64,000 nucleotides of DNA, taken from positions 565,501 to 629,500 of the forward strand of contig CM076961.1 of the NCBI GenBank assembly GCA_039566865.1, read 5' to 3'. This DNA is from Aurelia coerulea. Lineage: Eukaryota; Cnidaria; Scyphozoa; Semaeostomeae; Ulmaridae. The notes under the pieces were generated by a model, which worked only from the letters and a program-made list of their open reading frames with translations, was not told where the DNA came from and made no database searches. Both the position numbers and the translations under genes were made by a program. Of this stretch, positions 35,350-46,771 are shown in pieces; position 1 is the first letter of the stretch; each line of letters opens with the position of its first letter.

Positions 35350-35806
35350 CGATTTTTATCTTACTGTCCAAACCAAAACTGGGACTACTTTCCTTGGAAA
35401 TGGAGTTACAACGGTCTTGAGGACTTTGAGGGGTCTCTGAGAACGTGAGAATCTTGAAAATGGACAGTATAGATGTCCAATGATACAGAGGCTTTCCACA
35501 ATCGTTTGCAGTTACTTCTGAGAATAAAGGACGGAATTCTACTGTAGGTTAGCAGCAATCTGTTTTGCATTGCAAATCAGACTTTTATCTAACTGTCCAC
35601 CACAAAACTGGGACTATACTTTCCTTGGAAACGGAGTTACAACGGTCTTGAGGGGTCTCTGAGAACGTCTACAATCTTGAAAATGGACATTATAGATGTC
35701 CAATGGTACAGAGACTTTCCACAATCATTTGCAGTTACTTCTGAGAATAAAGGACGGAATTCCACGGCAGGTTAGCAGCAGTCTGTTTTGCATTGCAGAT
35801 CATTGC
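35350..35806. repeat. tandem duplication, about 228-bp unit, two copies
   Basis: CAAAACTGGGACTA..TTTCCTTGG, GTTACAACGGTCTTGAGG, TAGATGTCCAATG and CAGTTACTTCTGAGAATAAA occur in the same order at about 35350-35577 and 35578-35806 with about 90% identity. The second copy lacks a 10-bp segment. Confidence 0.9.
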
Positions 35807-36689
35807 CATTGGCATTGTTCAGGGATGCCTAATTGGTGCAACAAATCACGTGTCAAACAAATGCTTCCATGACGCCTTTTTTCTATATCAACTTAAAAAC
35901 AACTACAACTCTAATATTTACATTCAACTGTGCCCCTCATAGCGGAAAGAGACCCAAGGTCATCGTGTTCCCACTGAGGGACACTCAACAATAAACAATC
36001 CATTACAAAGAAGATATACAACAAAAATAGCAGGGGTGGGGGGTGGGGTAGCTGCTGTTTGGAGTTTCACTTAAAGCGTTGAGTAGTCTTAATGTATAAT
36101 ATAGTGGCATACATGATCATTCTATTGCTAATTATATTCAAGTGTGAACTGCCATATAAAAGGAGATCGCACAAGGCTGTTGTATCCATATCACTAATGT
36201 CCAGGGCAGGGATTTCTGAAAGCTGACCAAAGAGATCTGCACGCATAGTTTGCATACTGAAAATTGCCACAGAGCTAAAGCAGTGCTAGCCTCGAACTCA
36301 TGGGCTTAAAATTTGCAATTGGATGTTTGCCAAACACTGCAGAAAGCTCTCTCTATCACATGGCTACAATTTGACTCTGATAGCAAATCGTTTCTAAATT
36401 GGTGACAAATTAGAGATGTTAGCGGAGGCCCCCGCAGATGCGTATCAACACATTTAGACATATCACCAACAAAATCCGCAGAAAGAAGGGTGCGCACCCA
36501 GCAGCGGCTTTTTCTCTTCATCCCGTTTGATTCCGATTAGGATGACGTCACACTGTGGTGGCTCAAGACGCATGCGATGATGGTAGCGCGCGCGGCGAGA
36601 ACACGTCATTCTTTAAAAGATCGTGGGAAATTGAACTGCAGAATCCATATGGTATACAAAGGAATGAACGGCATGCAAACATAGGTGTA
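35807..36689. other. no gene recognised
   Basis: Unique sequence with a GGGGTGGGGGGTGGGG run at about 36033-36050. Confidence 0.5.
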
Positions 36690-36728
36690 GGGGGCGGGGG
36701 CAGGGAGCAGGGGTTAGGGGACAGGGGG
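36690..36728 (+). other. G-quadruplex-prone tract
   Basis: Six G runs of three to five (GGGGGCGGGGGCAGGG, then AGCAGGGGTTAGGGGACA, then GGGGG) with loops of one to four bases. The sequence fits a canonical quadruplex motif. Function unknown. Confidence 0.7.
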
Positions 36729-38141
36729 TACGTCAACCTTGATCCTGGATAAGATTGTGAGTGAGTAATTGACCAGTAGAAGCCATCACATGCGACGAAA
36801 GAGGGCCCTCTCTGCATTGAGATTTTTGACACAGACAAAAAGGAGGCAGAGTTGAGGCCAATAAGCAGCAGGGACCAGCAACATCAAGGGCTGCAAAAGT
36901 CATGAATGCAAGCGAGGAGAGAACGCCTTTTCTGCATCGCGACAGAGAAAGGAAGTGAGAGACAAGCAGAGCTAGAATGCACTTGAAACAGGCATGAGAT
37001 GGGGGGGGGGGGGAGGGGATATGTGATGTTTCAGATAGCAAAGGGGTTCTCAGAAATGTCATACTTACCACAAACACAAGCAAAGGCAAGATAAGAATGA
37101 ACTGGTTACACGAGTATTACAACATCACTCTAGCTTTCATTCAATGATTCTATTCAGCCTACAGCTCCCTTGTTTGACTGTACTCACAGCAGTTTATAAT
37201 GCGTACAGGAGCGCGTACTACTGGCCTTGCGTCCTATTGCATTATAGATGACCTCACGACTACCTTGTTCCTTTAATCATTCATAAACAACATTTAAATC
37301 TATCATTTGCAGGTCAACCATGTTACTTCTTATTTCTTACAAACTCGGCAACATTCACTCGATCTTACGATGGGTTACGATGTCTCATATCACATCATAT
37401 ATACATTATTCAACGTTGGTTAACATATATAATAGTATTTGTAAATACTAATTTAAACCAATCTACATAAATACAAAACTATGCATCCAAATATAAACAA
37501 GTACCGTATCCTGATTCTTTTCACTAGATTAATTACACGAGTCTCAGTTTTCTGCATTGAATTGAATGATGTTTGTGGCGTCAAACTGAGACTCATGACT
37601 ATACGGCTTCGAAACACAGACTAATTAGGCCAATTTGTATGAGTGAAAATAAGAAAACCAGATTGAAAATGCTGAATAAATGCGAGGGATCACGTCGTCC
37701 ACTGAATCTTCGAAATTTGTAAAATACTTTCGCGAGACAATGAACAGAGCAAGCCGGATAAGAGTTTAAAGCGAAGGACAGAGATGGCAAGATGCTGAGA
37801 GGAGTGTTTGCAGTTGGCCACTAGAAAATGAAATAACTTTTTAGGCGTGGTCAGAAGAAAGCGAAACAGAAGAGTGCGCTCTCAGATAATTTGAAATAAT
37901 TATGCAACATAGTACCCCTTCCGTTTCTTTTTTGGACATGATTTGATCACCAGAAGAAACGTTTCTCTGTCTGTTAATCTTCAATTAAATGCAGCATATA
38001 GCCTGTGTGTAGACTCTGTGAGTTTATTTCTGATATTCTTGAGCGATACATTTGAAACAGTTTTGGGGTAGATGAACTCTTTAAGCATTGTTACTTCCTA
38101 GAAATTGAAACTGATGTTAAAAATGAAGCACTACTAAGAAA
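36729..38141. other. no gene recognised; poly-G near 36999-37015
   Basis: Contains two loosely similar GA-rich blocks (about 36790-36860 and 36915-36985, each with AAAGGAGGCAGAG- or GAAAGGAAGTGAGAG-like text). A 12-bp inverted repeat GAGTCTCAGTTT/AAACTGAGACTC lies near 37540-37592. No supported exon. Confidence 0.5.
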
Positions 38142-39290
38142 TTGCAGAGCTCGAAAATGCGTTTCTCTTTCTATCTCGTAATCTGTTCGTTTAGCTCTGC
38201 TCACTGACCCTCTGTGCAAGTCTGAAGAAAGTATTGGGTGAATGTTGATCATTATGTAATGGAAAAAGATTACTGCTTGCAAAAATCACTGCATGGCAGG
38301 AAATAAAATTTGAGTCCAAAATGGAGAGCTCGAAAATGCGATTCTCTCTCCCCAGGGGGGACACTCGACACATACACATACGGGGGGGGGGTCAGTCCGA
38401 GAAATTTTCAGGAACCCCAAAAATATCAGTTTAGCTTCATTACAACCCAAATATACCAGCTCATTTTATACCTTGACATCTGTAAACGAACATAAAAGAT
38501 CCCGAAACAATGCAAATTGAGGCCAGGATTGCCTCTAAAGAACCCAGAAATATCATTTTCACAATATTTGATGCCCAAAAATATCAAACACATAATTTCA
38601 ATTTATTTGGACCCAAAAATATCACTTTCTGCAATATTCTGACCCAAAAATATCGGACTTACCTCCCCGTATGTGCATGTGCTGAGTGCCCCCCTGGGTC
38701 TCCTTCTATCTCGTAATCTGTTCGTTTAGCTCTGCTCACTGAAGAAAGTCTGAAGAAAGTATTGGGTGAATGTTGATCATTATGTAAAGGAAAAAGATTA
38801 CTGCTTGCAAAAATCACTGCATGGCAGGAAATAAAATCTGAGTCCAAAATGGAGAGCTCGAAAATGCGTTTCTCTTTCTATCTCGTAATCTGTTCCTTTA
38901 GCTCTGCTCACCGAAGAAAGTCTGAAGAAAGTATTGGGTGAATGTTGATCATTATGTAAAGGAAAAAGATTACTGCTTGCAAAAATCACTGCATGGCAGG
39001 AAATAAAATCTGAGTCCAAAATGGAGAGCTCGAAAATGCGTTTCTCTTTCTATCTCGTAATCTGTTCGTTTAGCTCTGCTCACTGACCCTCAGTGCAAGT
39101 CTGAAGAAAGTATTGGGTGAATGTTGATCATTATGTAATGGAAAAAGATCACTGCTTGCAAAAATCACTGCATGGCAGGAAATAACATCTGAGTCCAAAA
39201 TGGAGAGCTCGAAAATGCGTTTCTCTTTCTATCTCGTAATCTGTTCGTTTAGCTCTGCTCACTGACCCTCAGTGCAAGTCTGAAGGGGGC
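38142..39290. repeat. tandem array, 170-182-bp unit, about 4.5 copies
   Basis: GGAGAGCTCGAAAATGCG recurs near 38145, 38322, 38851, 39023 and 39202. Between recurrences are ATCTCGTAATCTGTTCGTTT, GAAAGTATTGGGTGAATG and ACTGCTTGCAAAAATCACTG. Length varies by presence or absence of CCCTCAGTGCAA. The second unit is split by the family-D MITE at 38354-38697; removing it restores the period. Confidence 0.93.
38354..38697 (+). mobile_element. family-D MITE, nested in the tandem array
   Basis: About 344 bp. The left end is CCAGGGGGGACACTCGACAC and the right end, read inwards, CCAGGGGGGCACTCAGCACA; both are followed by ACATACGGGG. The interior repeats CCCAAAAATATC several times. Neighbouring array units show the uninterrupted site. 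The duplication at the junction falls in CT-rich sequence (CTCTCTCC left, TCTCC right), so its length is ambiguous. Confidence 0.85.
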
Positions 39291-40418
39291 ATTACATGGA
39301 TGTCGATCACTGTGCAATGGCGACTCCCAAAATAGGCATAGTGTGAACTTGAATCTCTCAAAAGGAAAGCGACATGTGAATAAAGATTGCAATGCAGCAA
39401 AATGTGTAACCATCATAGGTGGCCAGGGGTCGTGTTGGGTCAAAGAACAGATCATGTTTGAGATGAAATTTGCACGGTTATTTAAAGGAATACTGTCACA
39501 CGGCTGATTGCCTCTTTTACGCTAGGAGGAAAGAGTTTCCATCTGTCTTGAATGGCCGTTGTTACTTTGTGCGCGTTTCTCAACCACGGCTACCTGGCGT
39601 GAACTAAAGCTCAATTTAACATATCGTGTTGTAGGTATGCGTGCATCTAACGGGACAACCGTGCAATTATCATACTTAGAATATTCCAACTTAAACCATT
39701 TGTAAACAGCACGAACTTAGCTCCAGGATTTTCTTTGCCTCCCGCGTCAAGATTATCCTGTAAACAAAATGCCGTCCTGTAAATGGTTCACAGGCAACAC
39801 CAAGAGACGTCAGGAGAGAATATGTGGCGAGACCAAGTGCTATACTGGAGCTCTAAGTTAATTAAAGCAGCTAAAGGCGATGCACCAGCAAGCCTGAACG
39901 CATTGCCTCCCGCCTGCCAACCAGAGACATGAAAGTAGACAATAAACCACTTCTTACTTCGCCAAACCATGCAGGCAAAACGTGATACAAACAAGGGAAA
40001 GCGAGAGCTTATCACGCCATTTTGAAGCAGGGATGGTGACCAAGTCAAACCGACTCGTCTGAGTATGAGGCTATGTATGAAGCGATGTCACTCAGTATGA
40101 GGCTATATCAAAATGGAAGCCATTAACTGGCACATGTTGCTGGCTCTTGCAATCACATGCGAAGGGTTCAAAGCCAATGATTATAGTTAGAGCATCCCCA
40201 TGTTCTTTTTAACGGGCAATTTCGAAAGCCAAACTTTATCTCTGGGGTCATTGTACTCCGTGTAGGAACTCGTGTGGGGAGTCCCGGATCGGTCCCGGGT
40301 TTGGTAAGAGGTAAATTTTGCGATAAAGTTTGGAAACAAGAAAATTTGTGCGAAGGATTAATATTTTTCAGGTAACACGGCATATGTGGATGCGATCTGT
40401 CATTCTTCTTGGACGCCC
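39291..40418. other. no gene recognised; small inverted repeat at 40229-40333
   Basis: CCAAACTTTATC at 40229-40240 and its exact inverse GATAAAGTTTGG at 40322-40333 enclose an 81-bp loop. This could be a short MITE or chance. Minus-strand frames of up to 86 codons are unrecognised. Confidence 0.4.
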
Positions 40419-40612
40419 TGGGAGGGCCTCTCTATGACCCTTTTCTGTGGTATTTATCGAGTGCATAGTCCAGTCCGTGTTTGGAACATTCTAGTATCAA
40501 TATATTTTGGGTTCTCACTGAGAGGGCCTCTCTATGAACCCTTCCTGTGGTCTGAGCATGGGCCTGAGTGAATAGTCGAGTCGATCTTTGGAAAATTCCA
40601 GTACCAATTTTG
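40408..40612. repeat. tandem duplication, about 101-bp period
   Basis: GAGGGCCTCTCTATGA occurs at 40421 and 40522. Each is followed by CCCTT.CTGTGGT, then ATAGTC..GTC, then TTTGGAA.ATTC.AGTA.CAAT. Confidence 0.85.
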
Positions 40613-41890
40613 TGAGAAAAGACGTAAATCAGCTGTCAGTTATCTGGAGCGGGTTCACAGAGAATAGCCAAATAAGTATCGAATTACTGAAAGGAAGATT
40701 AGTACAGACCTAAGTGTCATTATTAGAATTACGATTCTCACGTTGTAGAAAGAGACGATCTGAGAAATAAGCTTGATAAAGGAAAGCCGACACGATTAAA
40801 CTTGTCTGCATTGAATTAGAGAAGCAATAACATCGATAGGCCTAACTGAGGGTAAACTGACTGCATTCTGAGGGCCAGGCATTTTCTCGTATTCAAGCCC
40901 CTATCATTGCTATTAATGGTCATGAAGGGGCTCTAGGGGGCAAGGGGCTCAAGAGGGCAAGGGGCCCACCAGGCAAACGACCATTACCCCGATCAGCCAA
41001 TCCGCCCCTGACCTAATTGTATCTATATGGCGTCCACCGCAGTAATACCAGATTCGAATCAGGACAATGGGTACAAAGGCTGCAAACAATAAGATTCATT
41101 AACAATAGAAACCATTGTTAAAATGGATAAAATGATAAAGCAGGCAATAACATCAAAAGGAGAAGATTCCTGAACAATAGCAATTGAATACTTGCATTCA
41201 ATGCGACCATCTTCAGGAGAATGGGGCGAGGACATTTCGCGCCATAAACAAACATGTGAGAGGCTGCATAGCAGAAAGTAAACAAACAGAATAAGTTGTC
41301 AAATTTGACGCATCAAAGGGATCTGAGCCGATGACATTTCGCGCCAAAATTCCAAATAAGAATGGGTGTTGATGGCATGATATGTCTTTAAGTACACATT
41401 CAAAATTGCGTTATGAAACAAAGCAGAGCAGAGGTTGACGTCAGCATCATGGATTGAGTTACGACGTTATGATAGGAATTTTTAGGGTTAATACATAGGC
41501 CAACAAATTTCTGGCCTAAGACCTCCACGAAAGCAGTAAATCAAATGTTATTCAACTGACATTATAGGCAAACGTTTACTGTTTAATTAAAATCCAGAAA
41601 TCCGGTGAGAATAAAATGATTTTATCAGATTCCCAGGCAAATGGCATGGGATCTGAAAGTAAATTGAAACCAGCTGATATGGCTTTGGGAATAAACTTAT
41701 TCTAAAAAAGGCAAAACATCAAACGAAATGGGAAATCGAATGTCATAAACTGAAATGAAATCATTGGCCAAGAAGGAGTTCGCTTAATGAAATAATTATA
41801 ATTTCAAACATGAATGATAGGCACACAGGGGGAGGGGAGTCTAGCAAGTTTCTACCGGAAGATCTCCATTGAACCAGTTAATATATGCTA
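40613..41890. other. no gene recognised; one half of a long-range direct repeat
   Basis: A block of about 90 bp starting GGGATCTGAAAGTAAATTG at 41649 recurs, diverged, at 42832 beyond the mariner-like element. Confidence 0.5.
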
Positions 41891-42601
41891 CCGGGTGTCC
41901 CAGAAAAAAGTACTCCTGTTTAAAAACTCATCAAAAATCGATTATAAAACCTTTGATAAACATTTCTTTTAACTTGTTTTGCCAGTGACCCAAAACATTT
42001 ATAGGTGATAAAAATTTTGCTTTTGAAGCTACAAGATAAAAAATTACACGTAATAAAATGTTATTTTGAGCTATACTTTTTAAGCAAAATAGTCAATCTT
42101 GCCTAAGAGTCAAAATTTTCAGATTTTTTATTATCCTTGAGGTCTCCAATGATAGTGCGCGGTTCTTTCTGTTATTTATGACCAAAAGAAATTGATCTGG
42201 CAATCATCAGTGATTTGTGCAGTATGATTCAAAACCAGGCAGCCCTGAAAAGAGCTAAATCTTCAAAAATCATCAAACCAAGTACAAGACCAGCTATGTC
42301 AGGAAAAGCAACCTTTTAGCAACCTTTTAGCTACTCTGAAAAAGAATCTGGATCGAGCGATATTTTCATACAATCTTATACTCAAGGTTCGATTGAGTGG
42401 CGTTAAAGCTTCGATCAATGTTGTTCAAATTCGAAAATTCTACAAAATGTATAAGATATCACTCGATTCGAACGTTGCCTTAGAATAGCTAAAAGGTCTA
42501 TTTCATTCTTGATCTACTTGACAAAAAAGAAATTCGAAGACCGGCTGTATAATAAAATGTTGGTGATTTTTCAAACGGGAGTACTTTTTTGGGACACCAA
42601 T
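41891..42601. mobile_element. mariner-like non-autonomous element
   Basis: 711 bp flanked by TA (41889-41890 and 42602-42603). The ends are GGTGTCCCAGAAAAAAGTAC on the left and, read inwards from the right, GGTGTCCCAAAAAAGTACTC, extending to about 30 bp of inverted similarity (both continue CTCCYGTTTRAAAA). No transposase frame was found. A family-A MITE is nested inside at 42320-42501. The TA target supports Tc1/mariner mobilisation. Confidence 0.8.
42320..42501. mobile_element. family-A MITE nested in the mariner-like element
   Basis: The left end is AACCTTTTAGCTACTCTGAA (a second AACCTTTTAGC lies 11 bp upstream) and the right end TTAGAATAGCTAAAAGGTCT. The internal blocks AGGTTCGATTGAGTGGCGTT and ATTCGAAAATTCTACAAAAT match the copies at 30064 and 30255. 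Confidence 0.88.
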
Positions 42602-44477
42602 TATGAAAATTAAATGATTGACCAACGTTTACAATTCCCAAAAAGGCAAGAAAACAAGTGTTGTATGGACAGAAAGAGCTCATTTTCCAACCTCCTTCCC
42701 AAGGGTATCTGTTGTTGTCAATAGGAGGCTAGACGTCGTTGCAGTTTGCAGAAAAACTTCATTGTCACTGGGTACGAGGTTGCTCATTTTCGCGATATCT
42801 TAATAGAATGTAGCGATATTCACAAGGAAGGGAATCTGAAAGCAAATTGAAACCAGATGGTATGGCTTCAGGCAAAATTTATTTTGAAAACGACAAAATA
42901 TTGACAACGAAATAGTCCAGGTATTCCACAAAGACATTGACCATGAACGAAAGTGCATGATATTTGCAATAACAGCTTTCGTTCGTTCTTTACCTTTTCT
43001 ATCTGACAGGCAAAGAGATCATGCAGTGGCACGTGAAAGTTAACGTGACATTTCACATAAAATCTCCAAATACATGCAATATCATGAAGCCTGAAAGTTA
43101 TGTATAAATTGACCAATCACGGGACTTCACTATATGCTGATTCCTTGCTCTACGTTTGCTTTTATTTTGTTCAGAAATAGAGCATTAATTCATTGAGCTT
43201 GCACCGGGTGAGCCAGGAATAAAGTGAGGCGCTGACAAGCCATATTTTGGATAAAATTAAGCCAGACTTGTTCTTTGAAGTTGTACCATCAAGAAGAGAG
43301 ATGAAATTAGTTATAATAACAATTTATTTCGCTAACATTGGTCATTCCTTCCATATTTATTTGTGAGTTTGTGATGTAGCCATTTGAATATAATCAAAGG
43401 CCTCTTTTAGGAATCTTACAAAACACAAGTTTACTCAAATCGCTTGCAATGATGCAACGGAAAATCTGATTTCGATCCAAAAAATTCATATTTAAGTTGG
43501 CCTCTCTCATATGCATCGAGCTTTCAAGAAACGAATCTGTGAAGTAAAGTGCATCGCCCACAATTGGCAAAGGACTTACATTATTTTACTCAACCAGTAG
43601 TTTGGTTCGTTGTGGTGTTTTTATAGTTAATTTGTAAGATAACGGTCTTTTAAAGTGCAGAAAGTTTATGATTAAAATGAAATGAATTGAAAAGGAATGC
43701 AAGGAAAAATAAATAAATATTTCCAACCAAATAGCATTAACCTAAAGATCAACGGTTTATTTTTCTATCAATTATCCCTGCACGCTTCAACTACTATCAG
43801 ATTTTATCCAAAAACGCAAGAAAGATATATACTTGGCGGTGATAATTCCAAATCAATGGTTTCTTTCGGGGTCATACGCAGATAAGCTTTGGTAATTGAT
43901 GAAAAGAAAAACAGTTTCAATCAGCAGATTGATATAGAATAATAAATTGTGTCAAAGAATTCTATCTCAGAATGATTGAAGATGATTGATTCTTCACACG
44001 TCTGTAACTTTAATCAAGGGCAAAATTAGTAAAATTGCAGTCGACATATTTCATCCTTTCGTATGCTTGGTTAGCCGCAGATTTTGAAGGATAAACAACT
44101 CGTTAATTATCGTCGAAAACAAGTTGCAGCAAAAATTCAGAATTTGTATGATAAACTAACCATGAGTCTCTCTTCCAAATAATCATCACTCAATGAAAAA
44201 CACTTATTTTTTCTGAGAATCATTTTGATAAAAACATCCACACTGAGAATAGGGGCAAAGGTTGTTGATTAAAGTTATAGCCTAGTAACTACCATTTCAA
44301 ACTGGAAAGCGAAACTAAAATAGGAAGAAGTTCTGCTTACCAACACAAATATTACTTTAGCTCAATTCAGCTCAGCTATACCAGATTATGAGCAACGGTC
44401 AGATGTAAAGAACTGCGTCAAGCTCCTTAGAAATCGTCTTGAAGTAAGTTTGTCTTGCGTTGCGATGCTTAAGTGTC
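42602..44477. other. no gene recognised
   Basis: About 1.9 kb of AT-rich unique sequence, including the second half of the long-range direct repeat (42832-42925). The 82-codon minus-strand frame at 42868-43116 shows nothing that I recognise. Confidence 0.5.
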
Positions 44478-44900
44478 TTCGAAGTCAAGATTGTGGAAGC
44501 AAAACTGTCTCGTTCTTTCACAATCCTCCTGAGATACTGTAAAGCGTTGTTGGCCTTCGAAGTGAAGACTGTGACAGCAAAGCTCCTCCCGTCACAATCC
44601 TCCTGAAAGAAGTTCCTGTCTTGCAATACTGCAAAGCGTCTTTAGTCAAGACAGTGTTCGCAAAATTGTCTCGTCCTTTCGCAATCCACCCGAGCAAAGT
44701 TTTTCTCTCGTGCTACTGTGAAAGTCTTTAGCCTTCCAATTCAAGACCTTTCAAGCAAACTATGTCCTTTCCCTTCACAATCCATCTGAGCAAAGTTTCT
44801 GCCCATGATATTGTAAACGACTTTATCCTTCGAAGTCAAGACAAAGGGAGTAAAAATCCCTGCTTAACGTGGCAATGTATCTTATCTTAGCAATCCAGGT
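44478..44900. repeat. degenerate minisatellite, 78-93-bp unit, about 5 copies
   Basis: TTCGAAGTCAAGA or a variant starts near 44478, 44556, 44640, 44734 and 44828. Each is followed by GCAAA..TGTC..TC, then CACAATCC.CCTGAG, then ACTGTAAAG. Confidence 0.85.
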
Positions 44901-45126
44901 AGAGATCTAGAATGACGTAGAATTAAAGTGAATGTCCACTGGGTCAGCCGTGATCGACCATGAGGTAGGTCGCCAAAGTTGAATTAGTTTGATGTCAGGA
45001 AGGTTAAGACAATTAGTATACAGCAAAGGTGTTAAACTTCACAAAACATGCAACTCATGCATCTCTCGAAATCTCGGATTGAGTCAGGATGAAATTGTCA
45101 CTCACGAAATGCTTCCTGGTTCTCTT

Positions 45127-45420
45127 GATCAGCTTATGGACAAGGGAAAGTACTACAGAAAAATTTTTCCCACATCAAATGGTTCCTGATTTAGTATGAT
45201 CAGCTTATCAACAAGAAAAGTGACACAAAGAAAGGGCCACAGGATGAAATTGTCCCACATCGAAGCCCTGTTTGAATATGATCAGTTCATCAAGAAAAGG
45301 AAATTGAAAGGGGCACAAGACAAAGATTTTCATGTAACTTTGTTCCAACTTCTTTTGATCAGCTAATGGACAAGAAAAAGAGCCACAAAGAAGGGCAACA
45401 GGACGAATTTTTCGAACATA
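45127..45420. repeat. degenerate minisatellite, 71-82-bp unit, 4 copies
   Basis: GATCAGCTTATGGACAAG or a variant starts at 45127, 45198, 45280 and 45357. Each is followed by a GCCACA.GA.GAA.TT-like block. Confidence 0.82.
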
Positions 45421-45475
45421 AAATAGTTCTTTCTTCTCTTTCCTAATAACAGAGAACCAAAATATCTCGTGGATT

Positions 45476-45660
45476 GTGGGGATGCATCAGTGGTATCATG
45501 CTTTGCTTGACTACCAATCTGAAGGTTGGTGGTTCGAGTCCCCGCCCTGTAGTGCCTGCTACAAAGTGCGAGGAGAGTCGCCAACTCTCTGTAATTCAAG
45601 GCTAAAGGAATCACGAGGAGTGGTCACATCGAGAGGTAGGACCAAGACTGTGCTTCGATA
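45476..45660 (+). mobile_element. tRNA-derived SINE
   Basis: GGATGCATCAGTGGTATCAT fits an RNA polymerase III box A, and GGTGGTTCGAGTCCCCG contains a good box B (GGTTCGAGTCC). CTACCAATCTGAAGGTTGG sits between them like an anticodon arm. The tRNA-like part ends near 45553 and continues into about 105 bp of unrelated body with CGAGGAGAGTCGCCAAC. No CCA end or clean 3' tail, so a SINE is favoured over a tRNA gene. Confidence 0.65.
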
Positions 45661-45954
45661 GGCCTAGCTTCTCAGCGTCCTAAAACTACCTTAAGGTGCA
45701 TATGTTAGCCCATAGCCCATGGAATAAGCTATATATTTGCTTACTAGCTATATATTAAACTAGATATTAGCGCAGCTATATATTTGAAGTGAAGAAGTAC
45801 TTAAGTTTCTAACTGTATCGTTCTCTTCTGAGAAGATGACGTTCTTCAGAGAGCAACGAAAAGAAATTTAACAGATAACATAGGCCAAAGAAAATACTTG
45901 CAAAGATGTTTACAAGCAACAGTAAGACAATACTCCTTCATAGGGTAAATAAAT

Positions 45955-45992
45955 CAATTAATTAATCAATCAATCAATCAATCAATCGATTG
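45955..45992. repeat. (ATCA)n microsatellite
   Basis: ATTAATTAATCAATCAATCA continuing to ATCGATTG. Confidence 0.93.
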
Positions 45993-46712
45993 AGACTTGA
46001 TACACCTACACTACAGGAGTGAAGTCTACTGAACCAAACTCATAAACTCATACGCAATTGCGAATTCGACCATAATAGCTTTACCACACGAAGCAATGAC
46101 CTCCTTACCATGCAAACAAAGTCTCAACCTCGATCTAAAAAAGCAATATTACTTAAGGTAAAGAGAGCAGCCCCTGGCAAAGAACAGATATTTTGATCTC
46201 AAATGAATGATTTAAACTAGCAAAGAAGTAACCTCTCCGTTGGCAAATAACCAACTATGTTGCTTATGTATATTCTCAAAATAAAGATATAGATTTTATA
46301 CCCTATAAAAACCACTAACGGATTAAAATCATATAAATTGCGTAGAAATATGACTAAAGTATACGGAAATTGTAAGATCGCTATGCTGTTAATATTCCAG
46401 GAATTTCGGGTACAATTTCAACCCTACGTCTATTGCGGAGAAAAGCGAAAGAAAAACGGCCCTATATTTGGATTAATAACGAGTTGTTTTAAGAAAATTC
46501 AGGCAACCATAGACTTTTCTGGATTAGGTTGTTCTTAAATTTAGGATTTCGTTTCTATTCCGGCGACGTGTGAAGCAAGCGACGTTATCCATTTTGGATC
46601 CAAATACAATCATATCAAATTTCGATGTTACGACCGTATTTCGATGTTACGTTCGTCAGTGTCTGCTGACATAACTGAACATGGCCATGGAACGATTGAT
46701 CGACCAACAAAC
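45993..46712. other. no gene recognised
   Basis: Unique sequence. ATTTCGATGTTACG is duplicated at about 46620 and 46639. Confidence 0.5.
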
Positions 46713-46748
<36 letters not shown>

Positions 46749-46771
46749 CAATCAATCAATCAATCAATCAA
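46713..46771. repeat. (CAAT)n microsatellite
   Basis: Fourteen CAAT units with one AAAC interruption. Confidence 0.95.

Noticed and set aside
45476..45553. Functional tRNA gene
   Set aside because: Boxes A and B are good, but the acceptor stem does not pair and the sequence continues into a SINE body. The same applies at 50956.
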